Source: CAVWXT01 sp963759115
GTDB taxonomy: Bacteria > Planctomycetota > Planctomycetia > Pirellulales > Thermoguttaceae
Length of the DNA stretch: 64,000 bases
Direction of reading: 5' to 3'
NCBI GenBank assembly: GCA_963759115.1
Contig: CAVWXT010000005.1
Location: 1,860,001 to 1,924,000, forward strand
A model generated the notes under the pieces. That model was not told the DNA's origin. It made no database searches and worked only from the letters and a program-made list of their open reading frames with translations. The position numbers were made by a program, and so were the translations under genes. Shown in pieces: positions 9,837 to 19,117 of this stretch. Positions within the stretch are counted from its first letter, which is position 1. Every line of letters begins with the position of its first letter.

Positions 9837-11168
9837 TCATATTCCGTATTTCTTCCGTTTTCGGTACAAGGTGCTCGGGTCGATGCCCAACTGGGCCGCC
9901 GCTTCTTCCGCGGTCGCGGCGTCGGCCAGAACGCGCCGGATATGGTCGGCCTCCATCTGTTCGAGCGTTTGAGGTCCGCCCGCGGCCGCCAGCGCACTCT
10001 CCGTGCCGGCCGTCTGCGACGGCAGGTCGCTCAGTTCGACGCGATTTCCGGACGCGAGGATCACGCCCCGCTCGATCGCGTTGCGCAGCTCGCGGATGTT
10101 GCCGGGCCACGGATAGCGGAGGAGGGCATCTCGCGCCGGCACGGAAAAACCCGCGATGGCCTTGCCGTTCTGGCGAGCGAAGAAACGCAGCAGGTGTTCC
10201 GCCAACGGGAGAATATCCTCGGGTCGCTGCCGCAATGGCGGCACGGTTATCTCAATCACGTTCAGGCGGTAGAAGAGGTCTTCGCGAAAACGGCCGGCCG
10301 CAATCTCGGCCTCCAGGTTGTGATTGGTGGCAGCCAGGATCCGCACGTCGCCGGCTCGCGTCCGCGTTTCTCCCACCCGCTCGTAGCATCGCTCCTGGAG
10401 CAGGCGGAGGAGTTTGGGCTGGAGGGCCAGCGGCAGGTCGCCGATTTCGTCGAGAAACAGCGTGCCGCCCTCGGCGGTGGTCACCTTGCCGATCGTGTCG
10501 CGCACGGCGCCGGTGAACGCCCCCTCCGCGTGCCCGAACAACTCGCTCTCCAGCAACTCGGCCGAGAGACTGGGGCAATGAACCGTGACGAAGGGACCGC
10601 CCGCGCGCGGACTGCGGGCGTGGATCGCGCGGGCGAGCACGCCCTTGCCGGTGCCGCTTTCGCCGCGCAGCAGGATCGTGGCCTCGCTGGCGGCGGTCTT
10701 GAAGGCCACCTCCAGGGCCTCGCGCATGGCCGGCTCACTGGTTTGCAGGTCAACCTCCGGCACCACCCAACGGACCTGCTCCTCCAACTCGTCCACGTGG
10801 GATTGCAGCCGCCGCATCTGGGCGATCCGTTCGAGCACGACGCGAAGCTGATCGGGGGTGAACGGCTTGGGCAGATAATCGAACGCGCCGCGCCGCATGG
10901 CCTCCACCGCCGTTTCGATCGTCGCGTAGGCCGTAACGATCACCACCCGGAGCAGCGGGGCCAGGCTCAACAGCCGCGGCAGCAGGTCGAGCCCCTGCTC
11001 TTGAGCAAGACGCAAGTCCAACAGAACCACGTCGAAGGGCCGATGCCCCAGAACGTCCAATGCCTGGGCGCCATCGCGGGCCTCGACCGCCTGGTGTCCG
11101 AGCACTTCCAGCGACATCCGCAGGGTGCGTCGGAGGCTCGCGTCGTCGTCGATCACGAGGATGTTCAT
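9837..11168 (-). CDS. NtrC-family sigma-54-dependent response regulator
   Basis: The 443-residue protein has a receiver domain (MNILVIDDDASLRR; phospho-acceptor Asp in VVLLDLRL; TAYATIETAVEAMRRGAFDYLPKPF). It is followed by an AAA+ domain with Walker A GESGTGKG, the sigma-54 contact loop GAFTGA and Walker B LFLDEIGD. A C-terminal Fis-type HTH ends AAAQLGIDPSTLYRKRKKYGI. It therefore activates sigma-54 promoters when phosphorylated, most likely by the kinase encoded next. A 20-bp palindrome lies 44 bp upstream of its start and may be its own operator. KdpE, the usual kdp regulator, is an OmpR-type protein, so an NtrC-type protein beside kdp is unusual. Confidence 0.93.
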   Translation of the reverse strand: MNILVIDDDASLRRTLRMSLEVLGHQAVEARDGAQALDVLGHRPFDVVLLDLRLAQEQGLDLLPRLLSLAPLLRVVIVTAYATIETAVEAMRRGAFDYLPKPFTPDQLRVVLERIAQMRRLQSHVDELEEQVRWVVPEVDLQTSEPAMREALEVAFKTAASEATILLRGESGTGKGVLARAIHARSPRAGGPFVTVHCPSLSAELLESELFGHAEGAFTGAVRDTIGKVTTAEGGTLFLDEIGDLPLALQPKLLRLLQERCYERVGETRTRAGDVRILAATNHNLEAEIAAGRFREDLFYRLNVIEITVPPLRQRPEDILPLAEHLLRFFARQNGKAIAGFSVPARDALLRYPWPGNIRELRNAIERGVILASGNRVELSDLPSQTAGTESALAAAGGPQTLEQMEADHIRRVLADAATAEEAAAQLGIDPSTLYRKRKKYGI

Positions 11169-11211
11169 CAGTCGTGTCCCGGGTCTGGTCCACCGCCGTG
11201 CAGTGTGCATT

Positions 11212-11231
11212 TTGCACGACTGATCGTGCAA
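11212..11231. promoter_or_regulatory. 20-bp perfect palindrome, probable operator
   Basis: TTGCACGA-CTGA-TCGTGCAA is a perfect dyad located 44-63 bp upstream of the sigma-54 activator gene, in the space between it and the plus-strand genes. Further GTGCA/TGCAC half-sites flank it (GTGCATTTTGCAC to its left, TGCAAGATGCA to its right). Its TGCAC...GTGCA outer bases resemble NtrC-type enhancer sites. It may bind the neighbouring regulator; binding is inferred. Confidence 0.55.
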
Positions 11232-11442
11232 GATGCAATCCCAAGGCCGTGATTCCACAAACGCCGTTGTTCGCAACTCTTTACAAAGATAGCACTTATA
11301 TCTTCTGTTCCAGGACGGCACGCAGAATGCGAAAGACCTTGTGCAGCTACGGTGCCGCGGCCTCGGATGATCGGGGATTGTATCGCGGCAGCTTCCGCGG
11401 CGAAAGCGGCTGCCGAAGACTTCCCGCATGGGAGGACAAGCC

Positions 11443-11889
11443 ATGTGGCGACACGCGTGGAAAAACACCTTGGCGATCAGTTCCATCCTTGCGGCGGGCG
11501 GAATTCTGTCGTGTCTCGGCGCCCTCCTCGAGATCTTCATGCCGAAGGGCTCGCCGGTAGCTTTTTTGGGCACGATGATCCTGTTGGGCCTGGCGGTGGC
11601 AGCCGTCTTGGTCGGCTTCGCCTGGGTCTGCGAGAAGTTCGAGGGTCACTTCGATGGACGGCCCGACCGACTCCCTAGCAGGAGCAAGCTGAATGGCAAC
11701 GATGCGGTGGATCCCAGGGCTGCGATGCGTTCGCGATCGGCGGAATCAAAAATCGTTCGTGGCACCCGGCCTCCGCCTGACGCACCGCAACTTTTTTCCC
11801 GCGGTCAATACGTCTCGACGTTTCGCGGCTCGATTGCTCCCAAGAACGCCGGCAATCGAACCGCGACTCGTACCTGGCACGGACAATGA
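11443..11889 (+). CDS. Small membrane protein, unknown
   Basis: The start MWRHAWKNTLAI is preceded by a good GGAGG site. The first ~75 residues hold two hydrophobic helices (LAISSILAAGGILSCLGALL and FLGTMILLGLAVAAVLVGFAW). The remaining ~70 residues are arginine-rich and low in complexity and may be read-through of non-coding DNA, so the real protein could be shorter. It lies between the regulator operon and the kdp operon and points toward kdp. No family recognised. Confidence 0.5.
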   Translation: MWRHAWKNTLAISSILAAGGILSCLGALLEIFMPKGSPVAFLGTMILLGLAVAAVLVGFAWVCEKFEGHFDGRPDRLPSRSKLNGNDAVDPRAAMRSRSAESKIVRGTRPPPDAPQLFSRGQYVSTFRGSIAPKNAGNRTATRTWHGQ

Positions 11890-11950
11890 CCTTTCACGAT
11901 TGACCAAACCGATATAATCCCCGCGTTCCCGCCGAGAAGGAGCAAGAGCT

Positions 11951-12046
11951 ATGGACCTGACAATTTGGCTGCCGGCCATGTTTTTTTTGGGCGTGGCGAC
12001 GTTGGGCCTGCTGACGGCCTTCGTTGTCGCATGTGACAAGATTTGA
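11951..12046 (+). CDS. 31-residue membrane peptide at the head of the kdp operon
   Basis: ATG at 11951 opens a short frame MDLTIWLPAMFFLGVATLGL... ending CDKI. It is one hydrophobic helix with a short charged tail. An AGGAGCAAGAGCT stretch upstream gives a plausible ribosome site. It ends 10 bp before kdpF, which is a second single-helix peptide, so it is likely translated with the operon. It is too small for most gene finders. A role as a second accessory peptide of the pump is inference from position. Confidence 0.6.
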   Translation: MDLTIWLPAMFFLGVATLGLLTAFVVACDKI

Positions 12047-12056
12047 GGGATGTCTC

Positions 12057-12146
12057 ATGGATGCTTTACAGATTCTCACCGCTGCCGCCACCGTGCTGCT
12101 GTTGGTTTACCTCACCGCCGCTCTGCTGCGGCCCGAGTGGTTCTAA
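12057..12146 (+). CDS. kdpF: KdpF, small stabilising subunit of the K+-transporting ATPase
   Basis: The 29-residue peptide MDALQILTAAATVLLLVYLT...LLRPEWF has the typical KdpF form: one transmembrane helix followed by the LLRPExF tail. KdpF stabilises the KdpABC complex in the inner membrane. It lies 18 bp before kdpA, as usual in kdpFABC operons. Confidence 0.85.
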   Translation: MDALQILTAAATVLLLVYLTAALLRPEWF

Positions 12147-12164
12147 AAGGAAAGGGTCTCGCCC

Positions 12165-13921
12165 ATGTGGCAGGTCTGGGTTCTTCCACTTCTTGTCTAC
12201 AGCGTGACGTTTGCGCTGGCGGTCCCGATCGGCCTGTTCATGGCCCGGGTGTTCGACGGTCGTCTTCACACGCCGAAGTGGCTTCGATGGATCGAATCGC
12301 GGCTGGACACGGGGCCGCAGAACTGGAAGCAGTATGCGCTGGCGTTCATGGCCTTCAACGTCGTGACGTTCCTGGTCGGGTTCGCGGTCCTGGCTCTGCA
12401 ACCCTATCTGCCGCTGAACCCAGATGGCAAAAAGATGCTCGCTCCGACCACGATCTTCCACACCGTCGTTTCGTTCTTGACCAATACCAATCAACAGCAC
12501 TACTCGGGCGAGGTACACCTGTCGTACTTCAGCCAGTTGTTCTTCGTCTGCTGGAAGCAGGCGCTCTCCCCCATCATCGGAATGGCGGCCCTGCTGGCGA
12601 TCATCCGCGGCCTTCGCGGCGACAAGCACATGGGCAACTTCTACGTCGACCTATGGCGTGGCGTGGCGTATGTCTTCACGCCGCTCTGCTTCGTCGTTGG
12701 CGTTCTGCTCATGGCCAGCGGCGTGCCGATGACGCTCGAAGGGCACGTGGATGCCGTCACGCTGGAGCCCGGCGCGATGGGGACCGACGCCGGCGGTCAG
12801 CCGAACCTTGTTCAACAGATCGCCCGCGGCCCGGTGGCGGCCATCATCGCGGTCAAGCAGTTCGGCACCAACGGCGGCGGCTATTTTGGGGCCAATAGCG
12901 CGCATCCCTTCGAGAACCCCAACGCGCTGAGCAATCTCTTGAGTTGCGTCGGCATTTTCCTGCTGCCGCTGGCGACGCTCGTGACTTTCGGCAAGATGCT
13001 CCGCCGCTTCCGGGATGCGGCGGTGATCTTCGGCGTCATGCTGTTGCTCTCGGCGGGAACCGTCGCCTGCGCGATCTATTGCGACACGCTCCAGCCAAAC
13101 CCGGCTTTAGCCGGCCTTCCGGTGCATCAGTCGCTGGGCAATCTGGAAGGAAAGGAGCTTCGCTTTGGAAGCTCCGCGGCGCTACGTGGGCGGCGCTCAC
13201 CACGAACACCTCGAACGGCTCGGTCAACTGCATGCACGACAGCCTCAATCCGCTGGCCGGGATTGTCCCGTTGACGGGCATGTGGCTCAATTGCATCTGG
13301 GGTGGCGTGGGCGTGGGGTTCATCAACTTTTTGGTGTACCTGGTGGTCGGCGTATTCCTGGCAGGGCTGATGGTCGGGCGCACGCCTGAGTACCTGGGCA
13401 AGAAGGTGGAGGCGCGGGAGATGAAGCTCGCCTCTCTGGCGCTGTTGATTCACCCGTTGATGGTTTTGGGGCCGACGGGACTGTTCGCCGCCACCGACTG
13501 GGGCATCAAGGCGGAGAACAATCCGGGGGCACATGGCTTCTCCGAAGTTCTTTACGAGTTCAGTTCGGCCTCGGCCAACAACGGCTCGGGCTTTGAGGGC
13601 TTGGGAGACACCTGGGGATTCAACAAGCCCGAGGATAACCCCACTCCGCCCGCCCCTTATAGTGTTCCGTGGGACATCGCGTGCGGCCTGGTAATGCTGA
13701 TCAGCCGGTTCGTGCCGATCATCGCTCCGATGGCTTTGGCCGCGAGTCTGGCGGGCAAAAAGCCCACGCCCATGACGGTGGGCACGATGCGGACCGACAC
13801 GTTCACTTTCGGTTGTGTCTTGTTGGGAACGATCATTCTGATCGGGGCTTTGCTGTTCCTTCCCGCTGCCGTGCTCGGGCCCGTGGCGGAGCACTTGGGG
13901 CCGATTCCTTTCGGAGGTTGA
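12165..13921 (+). CDS. kdpA: KdpA, potassium-binding channel-like subunit (one frameshift)
   Basis: The N-terminal part (MWQVWVLPLLVY...) carries the selectivity-filter-like segments NTNQQHYSGE and FGTNGGGYFGANSAHPFENP. The C-terminal part carries NTSNGSVNCMHDSLNPLAGIVPL and NNGSGFEGLG. The two parts are in different frames; the shift near 13175 fits the loss of one base between KELRFGSSAA and TWAALTTNTSNGS. The joined product is ~585 residues, normal for KdpA. KdpA selects and conducts K+ in the KdpFABC pump. It is followed six bases later by kdpB. A sequencing indel is the simplest explanation, since kdpB and kdpC are intact. Confidence 0.93.
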
Positions 13922-13927
13922 TACACT

Positions 13928-16141
13928 ATGTCGAACGCAACGCTCACGGAACCTCGCGTGACTGGCCCCGCGCCGGATGATCTGAAGGTCGCACGTCGGC
14001 ACAGTCGAAGAGCCGGCCTCTTTGAACCTAAGCTGCTCAAGACGGCCTTCAAGCAGTCGCTAGTGATGCTCCGTCCCGACATCCAGTGGAAGAACCCGGT
14101 GATGTTCGTGGTCGAGGTCGGAACGGCGCTGACCATCATCTACACGATTGCCAAGCTCGCGGGTTACCAGAGCGCGGCGGGTGTCGGCTATCTGTTGGCC
14201 CTGGACTTCTGGCTCGTGCTGACCTTGCTGTTTGCGAACTTCGCCTCGGCCATCGCCGAGGCGCGGGGCAAGGCCCAGGCCGATGCCCTGCGGAAGACGC
14301 GGCGCGAAACGTCCGCCCGCCGACTCCAACACTACTCCAAGAACGGTGTGTTCGGCCTGGAAGGACGCGGCTGGAAGGTGGAAGAGACCACGTCCTCGCG
14401 GTTGCAGAGCGGCGACATTATCCTCGTCGAGGCCGGGCAGGTGATCTCCAGCGATGGCGAGATCATCGAGGGCGTGGCTTCCATCGACGAATCGGCGATC
14501 ACCGGCGAATCGGCCCCGGTCATCCGCGAGGCGGGCGGGGACCGCTCCGGCGTGACCGGCGGCACGCGCGTCCTTTCCGACTGGATCATCGTCGAGATCA
14601 CCGCCTCGCCGGGCAAGACCTTCCTCGATCGCATGATTGCCCTGGTCGAGGGCGCCATTCGGCAACGCACGCCGAATGAAATAGCCCTGTCGCTGGTGCT
14701 GGCCGCTTTCACGTTGATCTTCCTCATCGTTGTGGCGACCCTCTGGCCCATGGCGCTGAATGCCGAGCAGTATATGTCGGCCTTCAGCGGCCAGCCGGTG
14801 AAGAGCCTGGGCACCGACGTGCCGACGCTCGTGGCACTGCTGGTCTGCCTGATTCCCACCACGATTGGCGCACTCTTGGCCGCCATCGGCATTGCCGGGA
14901 TGGACCGGGCCCTGCGGGCGAACATCCTGGCCAAGAGCGGCAAGGCGGTGGAGGTCGCCGGCGACGTGGACACTCTGCTCTTGGACAAGACGGGGACCAT
15001 CACGTTGGGCAACCGCCATGCCACGCGGTTCGTGCCCTTTGGCGAATACTCGCCCATGCAACTGGCCTATCTCGCCGCGTTGGCCTCGGGCGCCGACGAG
15101 ACGCCCGAAGGCAAAAGCATCGTCAGCGTGTATCACAAGCTCAACGACGCGCAGCGGGCGGACGGCGAAGGCCGGGGCGGTGGTTTGCTCATCCCGCGGG
15201 ACGCGAAGTTCATTCCTTTCTCGGCGCAGACCCGCATGAGCGGCGTTGACCTTCCCGACGGACAACGCATCCGCAAAGGCGCGCCCGACGCGGTGAAACG
15301 TCTGATCGAGCAGCAGCGGGGCGCCCTCCCCTCGGGACTCGATGCACAAATTCATTCGATCGCCGTCAAGGGAGCGACCCCCTTGCTCGTGGCCGAGGGA
15401 AACCGCCTGGCGGGTCTCGTGGTGTTGGAAGACGTGCTCAAACCCGGCATGCGGGACCGCTTCCAGCGGCTCCGCCAGATGGGGCTGCGGACCGTGATGA
15501 TCACGGGCGACAATCCGCTGACGGCCTCGGCCATCGCGGCCTCGGCCGGGGTGGATGATTTCCTCGCCGAAGCCACCCCCGAGGCCAAGCTGGCCTACAT
15601 CCGCAAGGAACAGTCGGAAGGCAAGTTGGTGGCGATGATGGGCGACGGCACCAACGACGCCCCCGCCCTGGCCCAGGCCGACGTCGGCGTGGCCATGAAC
15701 TCTGGCACCCAGGCCGCCAAGGAAGCGGGCAACATGGTGGATCTCGACAGCGACCCCACCAAGCTCATCGAAACGGTGGAAATCGGCAAGCAATTGCTGA
15801 TGACTCGCGGGGCTCTGACAACGTTTTCCATCGCCAACGACGTGGCCAAGTACTTTGCCATCGTGCCGGCCATGTTCGCCGGCACGCTGCCGTGGCTGAA
15901 GGCCTGCGACGTGATGAACCTGCACTCGCCCACGTCGGCGATACTCTCGGCCGTGATCTTCAACGCCATCATTATTCCGCTGCTGATTCCGATCGCGTTG
16001 AAGGGAGTGAAGTATCGGCCGATCGGCGCCGACGCCCTCTTGCGGCGCAATCTGCTCATTTGGGGTTTGGGCGGCGTGGTCGCGCCGTTTGTGGGCATCA
16101 AGTTGATTGACATGCTCTTGGTGGCCATCAACCTCGCCTAG
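13928..16141 (+). CDS. kdpB: KdpB, P-type ATPase catalytic subunit
   Basis: The 737-residue protein has the phosphorylation motif DKTGTITLGN, the TGES-type loop (AITGESAPVI), MITGDNPLTA and the hinge MMGDGTNDAPALAQADVG, with seven or so membrane helices. A somewhat long cytoplasmic N-terminus (~40 residues) precedes the first helix. It hydrolyses ATP to drive K+ uptake through KdpA. It is intact and collinear with kdpA (6 bp before) and kdpC (28 bp after). Confidence 0.97.
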   Translation: MSNATLTEPRVTGPAPDDLKVARRHSRRAGLFEPKLLKTAFKQSLVMLRPDIQWKNPVMFVVEVGTALTIIYTIAKLAGYQSAAGVGYLLALDFWLVLTLLFANFASAIAEARGKAQADALRKTRRETSARRLQHYSKNGVFGLEGRGWKVEETTSSRLQSGDIILVEAGQVISSDGEIIEGVASIDESAITGESAPVIREAGGDRSGVTGGTRVLSDWIIVEITASPGKTFLDRMIALVEGAIRQRTPNEIALSLVLAAFTLIFLIVVATLWPMALNAEQYMSAFSGQPVKSLGTDVPTLVALLVCLIPTTIGALLAAIGIAGMDRALRANILAKSGKAVEVAGDVDTLLLDKTGTITLGNRHATRFVPFGEYSPMQLAYLAALASGADETPEGKSIVSVYHKLNDAQRADGEGRGGGLLIPRDAKFIPFSAQTRMSGVDLPDGQRIRKGAPDAVKRLIEQQRGALPSGLDAQIHSIAVKGATPLLVAEGNRLAGLVVLEDVLKPGMRDRFQRLRQMGLRTVMITGDNPLTASAIAASAGVDDFLAEATPEAKLAYIRKEQSEGKLVAMMGDGTNDAPALAQADVGVAMNSGTQAAKEAGNMVDLDSDPTKLIETVEIGKQLLMTRGALTTFSIANDVAKYFAIVPAMFAGTLPWLKACDVMNLHSPTSAILSAVIFNAIIIPLLIPIALKGVKYRPIGADALLRRNLLIWGLGGVVAPFVGIKLIDMLLVAINLA

Positions 16142-16169
16142 ATTGGGAAAGATATCTCGGAGTCAAAAC

Positions 16170-17183
16170 ATGAACGCCCATCTGCGTGCCAACCTCTGGC
16201 TGTTGGTTCTCACGGTACTGCTCTGTTCGGTCCTGTATCCGCTGGTGCTCTGGGGCATTGGACAAACGCTGTTCCACGACAAGGCCCAGGGGAGCCTGCT
16301 GACGGATGCCGGGGGCAAACCGGTCGGCTCGCGGCTCGTGGCCCAGCCGTTTACGGCCGACGAATACTTCCAGCCGCGGCCCTCGGCGGCCTCCTATAAC
16401 GCGGCCGCCTCGGGCGCCTCGAACTCGGGCGCGAACAACTACTTGCTCCGCGACCGCGTGGCGCGGCAGCTCGGGCCGATCGTGAAGTATCGAAGCGGTC
16501 CGAAAAAGGGCCAGCTTGTCGCCCCCGACGTTGAAAACTGGTTTCAGAAGGATCAGTTTGACGGCAAGCCCGGAATCGTGGCGCAATGGGCGGCGCTGCA
16601 CTCCGGGGTCGCCCAGAACTGGGTCAAAGCCGACAAGTTGAATGCCGCGTATGTGTCCGATTGGCAGAAGGCGCATCCGGAGGACGTGGCCGCGTGGATC
16701 AAGGCCAATCCAGACACGCCGGAGCCAAAGCCCGAAGACCTGGCGGTGCCGTTCTTCACCGACTTTTCCAAGACCTACCCAGGCACTTTCCCCAGCACCG
16801 TCGAGCACAAGACGCCGGACGGCAAGGCGGAAAAGACAATCGAGCCGGTAAAGGAAGGCACAGACATTCAGGCTGGATTCTTCGATATGTGGCTGCACGA
16901 ACACGCTGATGCGGACCTGGAGCGCGTGCCTGCGGACATGGTGATGGCCTCCGGCTCGGGCCTCGATCCCGACATCACACTCGACAACGCGCTCTGGCAA
17001 TTGGATCGCGTCGCCGCCGCTTGGGCCAAGAAGACGGGCGGCGACGAAGCCAAGCTGCACGAGCAGATCGAACGGTTGCTCCGGGAGCAAAGCCACGCAC
17101 CGTTGGGCGGACTTGTCGGCGTGCCCTTGGTGAACGTTCTGGAGGTCAACCTGGCAGTTCGGGGTCGTTACCAAGCCCAATAG
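16170..17183 (+). CDS. kdpC: KdpC with a large internal insertion
   Basis: The start at ATG 16170 follows a CGGAG site. The protein begins with one helix (LWLLVLTVLLCSVLYPLVLWG) and the KdpC motif FQPRPSAASYNAAASGASNSGANN. It ends with the conserved VMASGSGLDPDIT and LVGVPLVNVLEVNLAV segments. At 337 residues it is much longer than typical KdpC (~190-200). The extra ~130 residues (about 105-240) are hydrophilic and lie between the two conserved halves, on the external side. KdpC supports the catalytic complex; the purpose of the insertion is unknown. Confidence 0.93.
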   Translation: MNAHLRANLWLLVLTVLLCSVLYPLVLWGIGQTLFHDKAQGSLLTDAGGKPVGSRLVAQPFTADEYFQPRPSAASYNAAASGASNSGANNYLLRDRVARQLGPIVKYRSGPKKGQLVAPDVENWFQKDQFDGKPGIVAQWAALHSGVAQNWVKADKLNAAYVSDWQKAHPEDVAAWIKANPDTPEPKPEDLAVPFFTDFSKTYPGTFPSTVEHKTPDGKAEKTIEPVKEGTDIQAGFFDMWLHEHADADLERVPADMVMASGSGLDPDITLDNALWQLDRVAAAWAKKTGGDEAKLHEQIERLLREQSHAPLGGLVGVPLVNVLEVNLAVRGRYQAQ

Positions 17184-17431
17184 GGCATCAAGGTCTTCCT
17201 GGACGTTAAAGTCTCTCTTCCTGATCTGCCGTTTTGACCGCTTCTGCCCAATTTTCCCGCCTTCGTGTAAATCGGGGTTAATTCACGGTCCGATAGCATG
17301 ACTGTGACGATCGGAAGCGGCCTGCGACTGGTGCCATGCGCGGCCTGTCTTGCTCGATGTTGTGGGCGAAGCTGCCGGGTCTCGGCTACGCACATCTTTC
17401 TCTCAAGACCCGCTTTGTGGAGCACCAGCAC

Positions 17432-18766
17432 ATGAAGACTTTGCCACGGACGGCTCTCGGCGTCGTACTCGCACTCCTCTTGTTGGCCAAAACGACATTT
17501 GGCGATGGCTACTACGCCGTGGCGCAAAACGGCGCCAGCAACGTGCCTGCCGACAAAGCGGCGCCGCCCGCGCCGGAGACGGCGGGCGAAGCCAAGGCCA
17601 GCGACTCGGACTCCAGCAATGGCGAAGAAAAACCCTCCTGTCTCTGGTGCATGGGCGGCAAGTTGGCCGATCCCTGGACGCTGCCGCAGCCCGATTGCCT
17701 GAAAGAACACAACATCACGGTGGGCGGCTGGCTGGAAGGGGGCATCTATGGCAACCAGTACGGTGCGCCGAGCAACGGTCCGATCGGCCTGCGCAACATC
17801 GGTGACGGCTTTACGGCCGACCAGGTCTGGGGCTATGCCGAGCGGAAGACCGACACCAAGGGCTGTGGCTGGGACATCGGCGGCCGCGTCGACTATCTGT
17901 TCGGCGTCGACGGCCCTCAGACCCAAAGCTTCGGCGACCGCAGTTTCGACTTCGACTGGAACACTTCCGCCCAGTACGGCTTTGCCATGCCGCAGATTTA
18001 CGCGGAAGTGGCCTACAACGATCTGAAAGTCAAGATCGGCCACTTCTACACGCCGATCGGGTATGAAGTGGTCCAGTCGCCGCAAAACTTCTTTTACTCG
18101 CATTCCTATTCGCACACCTTCGGCGAGCCCTTCACCCACACCGGCTTCTTGGGCGACTACGCCTATAACGAGAAGGTCCATCTGTACGGCGGCTGGGTCG
18201 ACGGCTGGGACGAAGGCTTCGCGGACAGGGACAACGGCTCGATGTTCCTTGGCGGCTTCTCCTCGAACCTTTCCGAGAAGGCGACGTTCGCATGGTACGT
18301 GTCTGCCGGAAGGCTGGGCGACGGCACGGCGTTCGCCGGCGCTGCTTCGGGCGATCTCTACTACAACTGCTTCATCTTCACGTACAAGCTCACGGAGAAG
18401 TGGACCTACATTTTCGAGCACGATCTTGGCTCTAACTCCAACGTGAACCCGCGCACCGGCGTCGACAACCAGTGGTACGAGGTCGACAACTATCTGACCT
18501 ACAAGATCAACGACTGTTGGTCGCTCGGCGGTCGTGCCGAGTGGTTCCAGGACCCGCAGGGCGCCCGCGTCTCGGCCGGCAGCCGGGGCAACTACTTCGC
18601 CATTACCGGCGGCGTGAACTACAAACCGCATGCCAACATCACCATCCGTCCGGAACTTCGTTACGACTGGTTTGACGGCTTTGCCGGAACCACCGTGCAG
18701 CCGTTCAACAACGGCGCCGCCAGCACGCAGCTTTCCGGCGGCTTCGACATGATCTTCACGTTCTGA
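17432..18766 (+). CDS. Outer-membrane beta-barrel porin (OmpL/BBP2-like)
   Basis: From ATG 17432 there is a signal peptide (MKTLPRTALGVVLALLLLAKTTFG). A short linker and a Cys pair (CLWCMGG) follow, then a chain of alternating amphipathic strands rich in Gly, Tyr, Trp and Asn ending in aromatic ...GGFDMIFTF, a typical outer-membrane barrel C-terminus. The layout (ITVGGWLEGGIYGNQY, IGHFYTPIGYEVVQSPQNFFYSHSY) matches the putative beta-barrel porin group common in planctomycetes. Likely a nutrient or ion channel. It follows kdpC by 248 bp and precedes the amt operon; regulation with either is not shown. Confidence 0.75.
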   Translation: MKTLPRTALGVVLALLLLAKTTFGDGYYAVAQNGASNVPADKAAPPAPETAGEAKASDSDSSNGEEKPSCLWCMGGKLADPWTLPQPDCLKEHNITVGGWLEGGIYGNQYGAPSNGPIGLRNIGDGFTADQVWGYAERKTDTKGCGWDIGGRVDYLFGVDGPQTQSFGDRSFDFDWNTSAQYGFAMPQIYAEVAYNDLKVKIGHFYTPIGYEVVQSPQNFFYSHSYSHTFGEPFTHTGFLGDYAYNEKVHLYGGWVDGWDEGFADRDNGSMFLGGFSSNLSEKATFAWYVSAGRLGDGTAFAGAASGDLYYNCFIFTYKLTEKWTYIFEHDLGSNSNVNPRTGVDNQWYEVDNYLTYKINDCWSLGGRAEWFQDPQGARVSAGSRGNYFAITGGVNYKPHANITIRPELRYDWFDGFAGTTVQPFNNGAASTQLSGGFDMIFTF

Positions 18767-19117
18767 GTTGCCGCCAATCGGCCCGGCAATCGCAACCCCA
18801 CGACACCATCGAAGGGTTGCCGCCAAACCGTTAGTATGCGGGCATCGTTCCCACAATCGGCCGGCACCGTCGCAATCCTAGGCTCGTATCGGAAGTTGCG
18901 GCCACGGAATGCATATATACGAGGCATTGCGTGCCTATATAAGCCGCACGCGCCGCGAATCGTGCTGACGATTTCTTGCAATACGTAAATCTCCTACCCC
19001 GATGATGTGCTCCGGTTGTGCCATGATTCGTTCTTGTCCGTAAGCCATTTGCGTCGCTTGGAACCGGGCCGACGGACTTCGGGCCGTGAGCGGCGATCGA
19101 ACAATGCCTAGCGATAG

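Noticed and set aside
7885..9972. Plus-strand 695-residue open frame
   Set aside because: Antisense to an unmistakable histidine kinase; His/Gln/Arg-rich shadow composition.
11875..11890. TGGCACGGACAATGAC upstream of the kdp operon as a sigma-54 promoter
   Set aside because: The -24 half is excellent but the -12 half reads ATGAC instead of TTGCA, so the invariant GC is missing. Kept only as a possibility.
14060..18856. Long minus-strand open frames opposite kdpB, kdpC and the porin (up to 621 residues)
   Set aside because: They mirror clearly recognised plus-strand genes in GC-rich DNA, have biased Gly/His/Arg/Val composition and no recognisable motif.
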